In this document: positions 7,594-15,411 of the stretch, piece by piece
How positions within the stretch are numbered: the stretch's first letter is position 1
How the letters are laid out: each line of letters begins with the position of its first letter
Assembly (NCBI GenBank): GCA_047975325.1
Contig: JBKEDF010000002.1
Location: 1 to 32,174, forward strand
Direction: 5' to 3'
DNA: 32,174 nucleotides
From: JBKEDF01 sp047975325
GTDB taxonomy: Bacteria > Pseudomonadota > Alphaproteobacteria > Rhodobacterales > Rhodobacteraceae
Notes under the pieces: generated by a model
Database searches by the model: none
What the model was told of the DNA's origin: nothing
The model's input: only the letters and a program-made list of their open reading frames with translations
Made by a program: the position numbers and the translations under genes

Positions 7594-7644
7594 TCAACCC
7601 TCCCGTGAGCCTGGGCAGGTTACACACGTAAAAAATTCCCGGCC

Positions 7645-7658
7645 TTGACTTTGGTTAA
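7645..7658. promoter_or_regulatory. FNR/NNR-type box between nnrT-like gene and norC
   Basis: TTGAC-TTTG-GTTAA fits the 5-4-5 dyad of FNR/Crp-family NO and redox regulators (TTGAY-N4-RTCAA type), with one position off in the right half. Its centre is about 70 bp before the norC start and 58 bp before the NnrT-like start, so one site could control both directions. The regulator encoded at 13655-14347 is the natural candidate to bind it. Confidence 0.7.
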
Positions 7659-7721
7659 TGTCATGCGCCTGCGGAGACTGCAGACCACGGGCATCGTTCA
7701 TTGCTCGGGGAGTAGATCGCC

Positions 7722-8174
7722 ATGCGCGAAGTCCTGACGAAAAGCATGGCCCGGAATATCTTTTTCGGTGGGTCATTGTTTTTCATCATCATTTTCATCG
7801 CCCTTTTTGCGCATTCACACTGGTATATCGTGAATGTCTCCACCGATAAGGAGGGGCTGACCGAAAGCGTCGCCCGCGGCAAGCATGTCTGGGAGGCAAA
7901 GGCCTGCGTAAACTGCCATTCGATCCTGGGGGAGGGTGCCTATTTCGCCCCCGAGGTGGGCAATGTCATGATCCGCTGGGGGGTTCAGGACGATCCGGAC
8001 GCCGCTTTCGACATCCTCAAGGGCTGGATGGAAGCGCAGCCTTCGGGGATCGAGGGACGCCGCCAGATGCCCCAATTCAATCTGAGCGATGAGGATATCA
8101 GGGCGCTGTCCGATTTCCTGCTCTGGACAAGCAAGATCAACACGCAGGGCTGGCCGCCCAATGATGCGGGCTGA
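7722..8174 (+). CDS. norC: Nitric oxide reductase, cytochrome c subunit
   Basis: A 150-residue membrane-anchored cytochrome c. One N-terminal transmembrane helix (about residues 13-31) anchors a periplasmic heme domain with the CVNCH heme-c motif (Cys62, Cys65, His66), ILGEGAYFAPE and the likely axial Met116 in RRQMPQF. It passes electrons from pseudoazurin or cytochrome c to NorB for reduction of two NO to N2O. GGGGAG precedes the ATG. It is first in a tight same-strand series norC-norB-norQ-norD-norE-norF, downstream of an NNR-type box. Confidence 0.97.
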   Translation: MREVLTKSMARNIFFGGSLFFIIIFIALFAHSHWYIVNVSTDKEGLTESVARGKHVWEAKACVNCHSILGEGAYFAPEVGNVMIRWGVQDDPDAAFDILKGWMEAQPSGIEGRRQMPQFNLSDEDIRALSDFLLWTSKINTQGWPPNDAG

Positions 8175-8195
8175 GTTGGAGGCAGAAGACAGACA

Positions 8196-9566
8196 ATGAA
8201 ATATCAATCGCAAAAAGTCGCGCTGGCCTATATCTATGTCGCGCTCGCCCTGTTCGCCGTGCAGGTGACCATGGGCCTTGTTATCGGCTATATCTATGTG
8301 CAGCCGAATTTCCTGTCCGAAATCCTGCCCTTCAGTATCGGACGGATGCTGCATACCAATTCGCTGATTGTCTGGCTGCTGACCGGATTTTTCGGTGCGG
8401 CCTATTTCCTGATCCCCGAAGAGGCCGAGCGCGAGCTCCATTCGGTCAGGGCCGCCTATATTCAGCTTGCCATTCTGGTGATCGGGACGGCAGGCGTGGT
8501 GGTGACCTATCTTTTCAACCTCTTCGAAGGGAATTTCCTGCTGGGCCGGGAAGGGCGCGAATTTCTGGAACAGCCCCGCTGGGTCAAGGCCGGTATCGTC
8601 GTTGCAGCACTGATTTTCCTGTGGAACGTGTCGATGACGGTGCTCAAGGGCCGCAAGACCACGATTTCCTCAATCCTGTTGATGGGGCTCTGGGGGCTGG
8701 CGCTCCTGTTCCTCTTTGCCTTCTACAATCCGCCGAACCTCGCGCTTGACAAGCAATACTGGTGGAATGTCGTCCATCTCTGGGTCGAGGGCGTCTGGGA
8801 ACTGATCATGGCCTCCATCCTCGGCTTCCTGATGCTGAAGCTGACGGGGGTTGACCGCGAGGTGGTCGAAAAGTGGCTCTATGTCATCGTTGCGACCGCG
8901 CTCTTTTCGGGGATCCTTGGCACCGGCCACCACTATTTCTGGATCGGCATGCCGGGATATTGGCAGTGGATAGGCTCGATCTTCTCCGCCTTTGAGGTGG
9001 TCCCCTTCTTTGGCATGATGTCCTTTGCCTTTGTGATGGTCTGGAAAGGTCGGCGCGAGCATCCGAACAAGGCGGCGCTATTGTGGTCGCTTGGCTGTGC
9101 GGTGCTGGCTTTCTTTGGAGCGGGCGTCTGGGGGTTCATGCATACGCTGCATGGGGTGAACTACTATACCCATGGCACGCAGGTGACGGCGGCGCACGGG
9201 CATCTTGCCTTCTATGGTGCCTATGTCTGCCTGAACATCGCGCTCTTTACCTATGCGCTGCCAATCCTGCGCGGACGCGATCCCTATAATCAGGTGCTGA
9301 ACATGGCGGCTTTCTGGCTGATGTCCTCGGGCATGGTGTTCATGACCTTCGTGCTGACCTTTGCCGGTACGATCCAGACCCATCTGCAACGGGTTCTGGG
9401 GGAATATTACATGGATGTTCAGGATCAGATTGTCCTCTTTTACTGGATGCGCTTCGGGGCAGGTGCCGCGGTGGTCCTGGGGACTTTCCTGCTGCTCTAT
9501 TCGCTGCTCGTGCCGCGTCGCGAGGTGATCGAACCGGGCAGCGCCAGCAAGCAACCGGCAGAGTAA
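8196..9566 (+). CDS. norB: Nitric oxide reductase, large subunit
   Basis: A 456-residue, about 12-helix member of the heme-copper oxidase superfamily, the catalytic subunit of cNOR. Visible metal ligands are His53 in GRMLHTN (low-spin heme), His194 in WNVVHLWVEGVWE with the glutamate that helps bind the non-heme iron, His245-His246 in GTGHHYF, and His334 and His336 in AAHGHLAF (the latter segment carries the heme b and b3 ligands). It reduces NO to N2O at a heme b3/FeB centre in the inner membrane. Length and motifs are complete. It lies 21 bases after norC. Confidence 0.97.
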   Translation: MKYQSQKVALAYIYVALALFAVQVTMGLVIGYIYVQPNFLSEILPFSIGRMLHTNSLIVWLLTGFFGAAYFLIPEEAERELHSVRAAYIQLAILVIGTAGVVVTYLFNLFEGNFLLGREGREFLEQPRWVKAGIVVAALIFLWNVSMTVLKGRKTTISSILLMGLWGLALLFLFAFYNPPNLALDKQYWWNVVHLWVEGVWELIMASILGFLMLKLTGVDREVVEKWLYVIVATALFSGILGTGHHYFWIGMPGYWQWIGSIFSAFEVVPFFGMMSFAFVMVWKGRREHPNKAALLWSLGCAVLAFFGAGVWGFMHTLHGVNYYTHGTQVTAAHGHLAFYGAYVCLNIALFTYALPILRGRDPYNQVLNMAAFWLMSSGMVFMTFVLTFAGTIQTHLQRVLGEYYMDVQDQIVLFYWMRFGAGAAVVLGTFLLLYSLLVPRREVIEPGSASKQPAE

Positions 9567-9570
9567 TCCC

Positions 9571-10374
9571 ATGGACGGAACCTTTGAAACGGAAGGGGGC
9601 ACGGCCCCCTTCTACCTGGCCCAGGGCGATGAATGCGATGTCTTTGCCGCCGCTTATGCGGCCCGGCTTCCGCTATTGCTGAAGGGGCCGACGGGTTGCG
9701 GCAAGACACGTTTCGTTGCGCATATGGCGGCGCGGCTCGGACGGCCGCTTTATACCGTTGCCTGCCATGACGATCTTTCGGCGGCCGATCTGATCGGGCG
9801 TTACCTGCTCAAGGGTGGTGAAACCGTCTGGGTGGATGGCCCGCTGACCCGGGCGGTGCGCGAAGGGGCGATTTGCTATCTCGATGAGGTCGTGGAGGCC
9901 CGCAAGGATGTGGCCGTGGTGCTGCACCCGCTGACCGATGACCGGCGTATCCTGCCCATCGACCGGACGGGTGAAGAGCTGCAGGCAGGCCCGGGTTTCA
10001 TGCTGGTGGCCTCCTATAACCCCGGGTACCAGAATATCCTGAAGACGCTGAAACCGTCGACACGGCAGCGGTTCCTGTCGCTCGACTTCGGTTTTCCCGA
10101 TCCCGCACATGAGGTGCAGGTGGTGATGGCCGAAAGCGGTATCGATGAAGGAAAGGCGCAGCTTCTGGTGCGGATCGCGGGCAAGCTGCGGGGCCTGAAA
10201 GGGCAGGATCTGGAGGAAGGCGTATCCACCCGGCTTGCCGTCTATTGCGCGACGCTGATCGCTGGCGGTATGGGATTTGACCGTGCGGTACGGCTGGCGA
10301 TGATCGAACCCCTGACCGATGAACCCGATATCAAGGAGGGTCTTGCCGATCTGGTGGCGGCGGTAGCGGGCTAG
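9571..10374 (+). CDS. norQ: NO reductase activation AAA+ ATPase
   Basis: A 267-residue MoxR/CbbQ-type AAA+ ATPase. Walker A is GPTGCGKT (residues 39-46); Walker B is the AICYLDEV region near residue 100, followed by NPGYQNILKTLKPSTRQRF, the family's sensor/arginine-finger area. It works with NorD, probably as a chaperone pair that inserts or activates the non-heme iron of NorB. It starts 4 bases after norB, and norD follows 3 bases later, so the three are translated as a unit. Confidence 0.95.
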   Translation: MDGTFETEGGTAPFYLAQGDECDVFAAAYAARLPLLLKGPTGCGKTRFVAHMAARLGRPLYTVACHDDLSAADLIGRYLLKGGETVWVDGPLTRAVREGAICYLDEVVEARKDVAVVLHPLTDDRRILPIDRTGEELQAGPGFMLVASYNPGYQNILKTLKPSTRQRFLSLDFGFPDPAHEVQVVMAESGIDEGKAQLLVRIAGKLRGLKGQDLEEGVSTRLAVYCATLIAGGMGFDRAVRLAMIEPLTDEPDIKEGLADLVAAVAG

Positions 10375-10377
10375 GCC

Positions 10378-12300
10378 ATGGTCCATCCCGAAATCGCCCC
10401 ATGGGAACCTGAGGAAACCGTAGGCAAGATCTGGCACGGCCTTGCCAGCCGGTTTGATCCGCCCGCACATTTCCCGGAGGCCGCAGTAACGCTTGAAACG
10501 ATGCGCAGCCGTATCGGGCTTATGTTTCGCGGATTGGGTGGGGATGCCGCGGTCGAACTCAAGGCTGTTGCGGAGGAGGAAAGCCGCCATCGTCTTTCCC
10601 TTATGCGCCGTCTTGCAACGCCCACTGAACGCGTTGCCCGGGCCAGCTTTGACGGGGAGGCGCTGCGCCTTCCGACCGAACTGGCGATCTTTCCCGAGGC
10701 GGAGGACAATCGCGCGCTTTATCTCTGGCTGGCGGCCGCGGCGGCGCATGGGCCTGCCCGTCAGGAGGAAAACGACCCGTTTCGCGCCGATCTTGCGGCA
10801 ATCACCACAGGCCATGCGATGACCTGCGCCACCATTGCCGCAGCGCCGGGGCTGGCGGGGATCTGGAAACGCCTGGCACAGGCGCATCTGGCCCTGCGCA
10901 AGCCGCCGCCGCTGCGGGGAACGGAGGCGCAGGTTGAGGGGCTGATCCGCCATCTGCTGGGCGATCTCGCTGCGCCTGATCCGCATCTTCTGGAAAACTT
11001 CCACGCCCCCCCCGCCCATTGGCGCGCGCCGCGCGGGTATCGCCCATTCCTGCCGGTCCCGCTTTGGCCTGATCTGCGCGGCCTGACCCTTTCGGCCGCG
11101 ACGGAAATTGAAAATTTTGTGCCGGGCGGGGATCAGGAGGAAGGAACAGATGGAACTGTTCGCCGTGCGCGGCGGATGCAGGCCGATCAGGCGGAACGCA
11201 AGGACAGTATCATCCTTTACAAGTTCGAGGCCATGCTGACCTGGGCCGAAATGATGAATATTAATCGCCGTACCGAAGATGAAGATCTCGATAATGCGAG
11301 AAAAGCTGCCGAAGACCATGATGAGATCGGCCTGGGCCAGATTTCCAAGGCTCCGGCGACGCGGCTGAAACTGCATCTCGACCTTGCGCCGGAGGATGTT
11401 GATCGCGAACGTCTTGCTGCCACCTTCACCTATCCCGAATGGGAGGCGCGGAGTGGCCGTTACCTGCCCGCGCATTGCCGGGTTCTGGCCACGCCGGTGG
11501 AGCCCGATCCGGGGCGGGAAGGTGGATTTGATGCTACCGCGCAGCGTCGGATCCGTGCCGTACGCCGTCAGTTTGAGGCCCTGCGTCCGGCCAAGGTGAT
11601 CCGCCATGCGCAGCCTGATGGTGAGGAACTGGACCTTGATGCGACGTTGCGTGCTGTGGTCGATCTGCGGGCGACAGGGCGGGGCAGCCACCGCATCTGG
11701 CATCAGGCGCGGGAGGAACAGCGCGATCTGGCGGTGTCGATCCTTCTGGATGTGTCACGTTCGACCGAATCCGCCGTTACGGGCCGCCCGGTGATCGACA
11801 CGGCGCGTGAGGCCCTGACGGCACTCGCATGGGGGCTTCATGCCTGCGGCGATCGTTTTGCAATACAGGGTTTTTCCTCTCTCAGGCGTGACAGGGTCTG
11901 GATCCATGATTGCAAGGGTTTTGACGAGACGATGAGCCGCGTGATCGAGGCGCGTATCCATGCGCTGCGTCCCGGCCATTACACCCGTCTTGGCGCAGCG
12001 GTTCGACACACTTCCGCCGGGCTGGCGCGAGAGGCGCGTGCGCGTCGCCTGTTGATCGTTCTGACCGATGGCAAACCCAATGATCTGGACCACTATGAGG
12101 GCCGCCACGGGATCGAGGATACCGCCATGGCCGTGCGCGAGGCACGCCGCGCGGGCCACGCCGTTTACGGTGTCACCGTCGACCGGCAGGGGCAGGCATG
12201 GTTTCCACGGATTTTCGGGCAGGGCGGATTTTCCGTCATTCGCGATCCGGACCGACTGATCTCTGCCCTGCCGGATATTTACAGGCATCTGGTGACGTGA
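10378..12300 (+). CDS. norD: NO reductase activation protein with VWA domain
   Basis: A 640-residue soluble protein. The N-terminal two thirds is helical and specific to NorD/CbbO-like proteins. The C-terminal von Willebrand factor A domain begins near residue 450 and holds the metal-ion-dependent adhesion motif DVSRS (Asp458, Ser460, Ser462), with a second element in VLTDGKPND. It partners the NorQ ATPase in maturing NO reductase. The TGA stop shares its last base with the norE ATG. A long antisense open frame over this gene looks like a codon-bias shadow. Confidence 0.95.
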   Translation: MVHPEIAPWEPEETVGKIWHGLASRFDPPAHFPEAAVTLETMRSRIGLMFRGLGGDAAVELKAVAEEESRHRLSLMRRLATPTERVARASFDGEALRLPTELAIFPEAEDNRALYLWLAAAAAHGPARQEENDPFRADLAAITTGHAMTCATIAAAPGLAGIWKRLAQAHLALRKPPPLRGTEAQVEGLIRHLLGDLAAPDPHLLENFHAPPAHWRAPRGYRPFLPVPLWPDLRGLTLSAATEIENFVPGGDQEEGTDGTVRRARRMQADQAERKDSIILYKFEAMLTWAEMMNINRRTEDEDLDNARKAAEDHDEIGLGQISKAPATRLKLHLDLAPEDVDRERLAATFTYPEWEARSGRYLPAHCRVLATPVEPDPGREGGFDATAQRRIRAVRRQFEALRPAKVIRHAQPDGEELDLDATLRAVVDLRATGRGSHRIWHQAREEQRDLAVSILLDVSRSTESAVTGRPVIDTAREALTALAWGLHACGDRFAIQGFSSLRRDRVWIHDCKGFDETMSRVIEARIHALRPGHYTRLGAAVRHTSAGLAREARARRLLIVLTDGKPNDLDHYEGRHGIEDTAMAVREARRAGHAVYGVTVDRQGQAWFPRIFGQGGFSVIRDPDRLISALPDIYRHLVT

Positions 12301-12836
12301 TGAGGATAGACGACCTTCCGGGCGATCTGATCATGTGGGTGCTCATCGCCTCGGAACTGGCGGTGTTCGCGGCCGGATTGACCGCAATGATGGCGATGTG
12401 GTTGACCGACCCTGCCGGTTTCGCGGCGGCGCAGGCCCAGCTTGACGGGCGGATGGCGGCCCTGAACACGGTGATCCTTGTGACATCGGGCCTTTTTGCG
12501 GCGCGGGCGGAACGGGCCGCACGACTGGGTGACCGGACGGGTGCGCGCAAGGCGTTGGCGCTGGCCGCACTTGGCGGGATCCTGTTCATGATCGTCAAGA
12601 GCACGGAATATTTCCGTGATTTCGGGGTGGGAATCGGAATGGAGACGCATCCGTTTTTCACCTTCTACTTCCTGCTGACGGGATTCCATGCCGCCCATGT
12701 GATTGCGGGTATCGTCGTCTTCGGCATCGTTGCGCTGAAGGCACGGGCCGAAGGGGTGCAGGCGGGGGCGATGTTCTGGCATATGGTTGATCTGGTTTGG
12801 GTTTTGATCCTGCCCCCGATCTATCTTCTGGGATGA
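12300..12836 (+). CDS. norE: NorE, cytochrome c oxidase subunit III-like protein
   Basis: A 178-residue protein with about five membrane segments, related to subunit III of heme-copper oxidases (GDLIMWVLIASELAVFAAG at the start, FLLTGFHAAHVIAGIV later). The start at 12300 overlaps the norD stop by one base (TGATG); the frame is open further upstream, but that part overlaps norD and lacks homology. NorE is an accessory protein that supports full NO reductase activity in denitrifiers but is not part of the catalytic core. It is followed 4 bases later by norF. Confidence 0.92.
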   Translation: MRIDDLPGDLIMWVLIASELAVFAAGLTAMMAMWLTDPAGFAAAQAQLDGRMAALNTVILVTSGLFAARAERAARLGDRTGARKALALAALGGILFMIVKSTEYFRDFGVGIGMETHPFFTFYFLLTGFHAAHVIAGIVVFGIVALKARAEGVQAGAMFWHMVDLVWVLILPPIYLLG

Positions 12837-12840
12837 TCCG

Positions 12841-13086
12841 ATGGATATATTGACCCGAACATGGCTGATACTGATCGCGCTGACGGCGGGAACGGTGGCA
12901 GTGGCCAATTTTGATGGAAGGCTCGCGGCAGCGGGATTGCTGATCCTCGCCTGGTTCAAGGCGAGAACGATCCTGGGCGGTTTCCTGCATCTTTCTGCGG
13001 CACCGGGTTGGCTGGGGGCGATGGCCGGGCCGCTTGGTTTTTGGCTTGTGGTGTTGTGGGGGGTGGCGGCAGTCGCGCTTCGATAG
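12841..13086 (+). CDS. norF: NorF, small membrane accessory protein of NO reductase
   Basis: An 81-residue, highly hydrophobic protein with about three membrane segments, similar to subunit IV-like proteins of heme-copper oxidases (LTRTWLILIALTAGTVAVAN; AWFKARTILGGFL is a typical conserved stretch). Last gene of the nor series. It probably assists NorE in stabilising or assembling NO reductase. It converges on the pseudoazurin gene, with 32 bases between stops and no obvious intrinsic terminator. Confidence 0.85.
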   Translation: MDILTRTWLILIALTAGTVAVANFDGRLAAAGLLILAWFKARTILGGFLHLSAAPGWLGAMAGPLGFWLVVLWGVAAVALR

Positions 13087-13118
13087 GCTTGCCAGCGCGG
13101 CTGCCTGTTTTGCCAAGG

Positions 13119-13556
13119 TTACTGCATTTTGGCCAAGGCGTCATCCATCCGGCTGCGGGCCTTCTTGGGGAGCTTGCCGGTCTTGATCGCATCGATATTG
13201 GCCTGATCGCCGCCGACCTGAATCAGCGCAACCATCCCCATGGCCAGATGCGGCGTGCATTTCACACCATAAAGTCCCGCGGCGTCCACGGTCAGGGAAT
13301 ATTCCTCATTGATCTTGCTCTTGAAGTTTTCAACCCCTTCGGGGAGCATTCCCTTGATACCTTCGACATTATGGCTCTTATCGGTCGGGACGAACCTGAC
13401 GACATCGCCCGGTTCGGCCTGAACATAGGCAGGTTCGAAGACCATCGTGCCAGCTTCGCCCTTGTTGAGCATCTTGACCTCATGTTCCGCTGCCATGCCC
13501 GTGCCCGCAAGCACGAGAAAGAAGGCGGGAGCCGCGAGAAAAAGGGATGATTTCAT
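13119..13556 (-). CDS. Pseudoazurin, blue copper electron carrier
   Basis: A 145-residue exported cupredoxin. A signal peptide is likely cut after GMA (residue 22). Type 1 copper ligands are visible as His62, Cys100, His103 and Met108; minus the 22-residue signal these become 40, 78, 81 and 86, exactly the canonical pseudoazurin positions. The segments SHNVEGI and KCTPHLAMGM carry them. It carries electrons in the periplasm from the bc1 complex to nitrite reductase and possibly NO reductase. AGGAG precedes the ATG. Its position with the regulator, nirV and nirK supports a role as donor to NirK. Confidence 0.95.
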   Translation of the reverse strand: MKSSLFLAAPAFFLVLAGTGMAAEHEVKMLNKGEAGTMVFEPAYVQAEPGDVVRFVPTDKSHNVEGIKGMLPEGVENFKSKINEEYSLTVDAAGLYGVKCTPHLAMGMVALIQVGGDQANIDAIKTGKLPKKARSRMDDALAKMQ

Positions 13557-13626
13557 GATTATCTCCTGGATCGGGGCCGATCGGGCCCGGTGCCACCGGA
13601 CCTAGGGCAGGATATCTTCCCGGTCT

Positions 13627-13640
13627 TTGCGCCAACACAA
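13627..13640 (-). promoter_or_regulatory. Weak FNR/NNR-like box upstream of pseudoazurin
   Basis: TTGCG-CCAA-CACAA on the plus strand keeps the outer TTG...CAA of the 5-4-5 dyad, though the right half is imperfect. The centre is 77 bp before the pseudoazurin start, close to the spacing seen for norC. It lies in the 98-bp gap after the regulator gene, which also holds a CCGGTG/CACCGG dyad at 13587-13599. Confidence 0.4.
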
Positions 13641-13654
13641 CCTATTGCCGGAAT

Positions 13655-14347
13655 TCAGTCATCCGGATCGGCGATGCGGGCCACGCCGGCGGCATCGCGT
13701 ACCATCAGTTTCTGGCGTCCGCCCTTGACCAGGCCACGTGTTTCCCAGGCCGAAAGCAGGCGCGACACGGTATGCAGCGTCGTTCCGGTCATTTCCGCGA
13801 TATCCTGCCGCGTGATCGGGAAATCGATATGCGTGCCGCTTTCCCCGTGCCGCCCTGCCTTTTCCATCAGGCGCAATACCGCATGGGCGACGCGTCGTTC
13901 GACCTCCTGCGTGGACATTTCGCGCAGGCGGGTATGGGCTTCGTCAAGACGTTCTCCGATGGTTTCCATCGCCTGTGCCGCGAGGTGGGGGTTCTTGGCG
14001 ACCATTGCGGTCCAGTCGGTCATTGGCCAGCCGATCATGATGGAATCGACTGCCGCCCTTGATGTGCCGGGATAGTCCTTTCGCACCAGGGCACGGGCAA
14101 AGCCGAACAGATCCCCGGGATGGATGATCCGCATCATGACCTGCTGACCTTCCGGCGTCACCTGGGTGACTTTCAGCCTTCCGTGCAAAAGCAGATAGAA
14201 GGATGTCGCATCATCCCCCTGCTTGAAAACGGCCTTGCCCTTGGGGACACGACACAGTTTGGCGTTTACCAGCAACTGCTTCAGATCCTCCGGTATCATA
14301 TGCCGAAATAGCGACATGTTCCGTACGACTGCTATATCAACCGCCAT
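13655..14347 (-). CDS. nnrR: Fnr/Crp-family NO-response regulator (NNR/DnrD type)
   Basis: A 230-residue regulator. The N-terminal part is a cyclic-nucleotide-binding-like beta-barrel (FKQGDDATSFYLLLHGRLKV, then GDLFGFAR), followed by a long dimer helix and a winged helix near residues 170-220 (ITRQDIAEMTGTTLHTVSRL). It has only one cysteine in the sensor part (Cys32), so it cannot hold an FNR-type 4Fe-4S cluster. That fits the NNR/DnrD group, which responds to NO, possibly through heme. The start at 14347 gives the normal family length; the frame is open 78 codons further up, without support. It sits downstream of nirK-nirV and probably controls nirK, nor and pseudoazurin. The name could equally be nnr or dnrD. 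Confidence 0.88.
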   Translation of the reverse strand: MAVDIAVVRNMSLFRHMIPEDLKQLLVNAKLCRVPKGKAVFKQGDDATSFYLLLHGRLKVTQVTPEGQQVMMRIIHPGDLFGFARALVRKDYPGTSRAAVDSIMIGWPMTDWTAMVAKNPHLAAQAMETIGERLDEAHTRLREMSTQEVERRVAHAVLRLMEKAGRHGESGTHIDFPITRQDIAEMTGTTLHTVSRLLSAWETRGLVKGGRQKLMVRDAAGVARIADPDD

Positions 14348-14445
14348 GGTGTTCGCCTCGTCCCGGAGTTGTTCTGGCCAAATATGAATAGTCCAGAACG
14401 GGCGAAAAAAAACTGCGTCACTTTGGCAGGCCATAGAAATATGGC
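14348..14445 (-). promoter_or_regulatory. nirV-nnrR gap: short hairpin, T8 tract and a dyad
   Basis: Reading with the minus strand: right after the nirV stop is a small hairpin (GCCATA at 14430-14435 with TATGGC at 14440-14445), then a run of eight T (14405-14412), a possible weak terminator. Next comes an inverted repeat, GTTCTGG (14371-14377) and CCAGAAC (14393-14399), with a 15-base spacer, ending 24 bases before the regulator start, where an operator could lie. This suggests nnrR has its own promoter rather than depending only on nirK-nirV readthrough. Confidence 0.4.
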
Positions 14446-15258
14446 TCAACCGGTTTCCCGTATGAGCCTGAATCCCAGATTTGCGGGGGGGACCCCGACG
14501 GAACAGCCGCCACTCTTGGGGTCGCGTACGAAATCGATGATTGCGGCCCGATGCAGGCCTTCGGCGATGTATATTCCGCAAGTTTCGTTTTCACGCAGGA
14601 TCGTACCCCCGGCATCCGTTTCCACCCGGCGCAGGCAGGTCGATGTCCATTCCCAGACCGCACCGCCGATATCGCGAACACCCCGGGCGGTGACGTTCAG
14701 GCTGCCGACGGGGCGGATGTCCCGGTCAAGATCACGTTCGCGGGCCGATTGCGCCGCATATTCGGCGATCCAGCGTGTTGACGGGTTGGCCGGGTCGTCC
14801 CATGCGCCGATTGCGTCGTCGCGAAACAGTTCGCCTGCGGCATGCGCCCATTCCACATCACTGGGCAGTCGCCATTGTTCTCCGGTTCTGTCGGAAAGCC
14901 AGTCGGCATAAGCCGTGGCATCAATCCAGCTGACGCCGGTAACCGGAAGGTCGGGATCATCAAGGGCGCTGTCAGGCAGGGCGCAGGCGCGGGCCTCGAC
15001 GCATTCGGTCCATTGTTTGATCGAAACCGGTGTGGCCATGATTTCCACCGGGGCGGGGATGATCACGGTTGCCATCGGTGCATCCACCGGACGCCCGTCG
15101 CGTTGCCAGTCACCATCGACCCGGTGTTCGAACGGCTCGGGTGTCAGAAGGATCAGATCGGGATGATCGGGCCTTTCCCCTTCCCGCGACAAGGGAAAGA
15201 TGGCAATTCCGATCAGGCCGGCCGTTGCAGCTGCAAGCGAGAGGGCGGATAGTTGCAT
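14446..15258 (-). CDS. nirV: NirV, FGE-sulfatase-domain protein linked to nitrite reductase
   Basis: A 270-residue protein with an N-terminal membrane anchor or signal (about residues 4-20) and a formylglycine-generating-enzyme-like domain (TPVSIKQWTECVE, PVTGVSWIDATAYADWLSD, WRLPSDVEWAHAA, RDIGGAVWEWTS, ending NLGFRLI). The start at 15258 follows GGAGG by 6 bases. NirV is known next to nirK in Rhodobacter and other denitrifiers; its exact role is unclear. Only one cysteine (SGGC) is left in the region where true FGE enzymes carry a catalytic pair, so sulfatase-activating chemistry is unlikely. It lies downstream of nirK across a strong hairpin. Confidence 0.88.
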   Translation of the reverse strand: MQLSALSLAAATAGLIGIAIFPLSREGERPDHPDLILLTPEPFEHRVDGDWQRDGRPVDAPMATVIIPAPVEIMATPVSIKQWTECVEARACALPDSALDDPDLPVTGVSWIDATAYADWLSDRTGEQWRLPSDVEWAHAAGELFRDDAIGAWDDPANPSTRWIAEYAAQSARERDLDRDIRPVGSLNVTARGVRDIGGAVWEWTSTCLRRVETDAGGTILRENETCGIYIAEGLHRAAIIDFVRDPKSGGCSVGVPPANLGFRLIRETG

Positions 15259-15365
15259 TTCATCCTCCGTCCGGGGGAATTGCAATCCTGATGAGACGGG
15301 GTTTTCCGTTTGCGAACCGGCGGTAAAGCCGCCTTTTCACGCCCGACCAAACCAGGATACGATGA

Positions 15366-15404
15366 GGCCCGCCGCCCTTCCGACAGATGGAAGGGCGGCG
15401 GGCC
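15366..15404 (-). terminator. Perfect 16-bp stem-loop downstream of nirK
   Basis: Bases 15366-15381 pair exactly with 15389-15404 (GC-rich stem, 7-base loop). The stem begins 7 bases past the nirK stop codon and is not followed by T's on the minus strand. It probably protects the nirK mRNA or causes partial termination, separating high nirK from lower nirV expression. Confidence 0.6.
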
Positions 15405-15411
15405 CGTGTTT

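Noticed and set aside
9673..11703. A 676-codon open frame antisense to norQ and norD
   Set aside because: It lies opposite two clearly real genes, has no recognisable domain and is rich in Arg, Gln and Pro, as expected for a shadow frame in GC-rich DNA.
15259..15365. GGCGG-TAAAG-CCGCC-TTTT (about 15320-15338) as a plus-strand terminator
   Set aside because: It has only 5 bp of stem and no plus-strand gene to end; it lies in the leader of nirV on the other strand.
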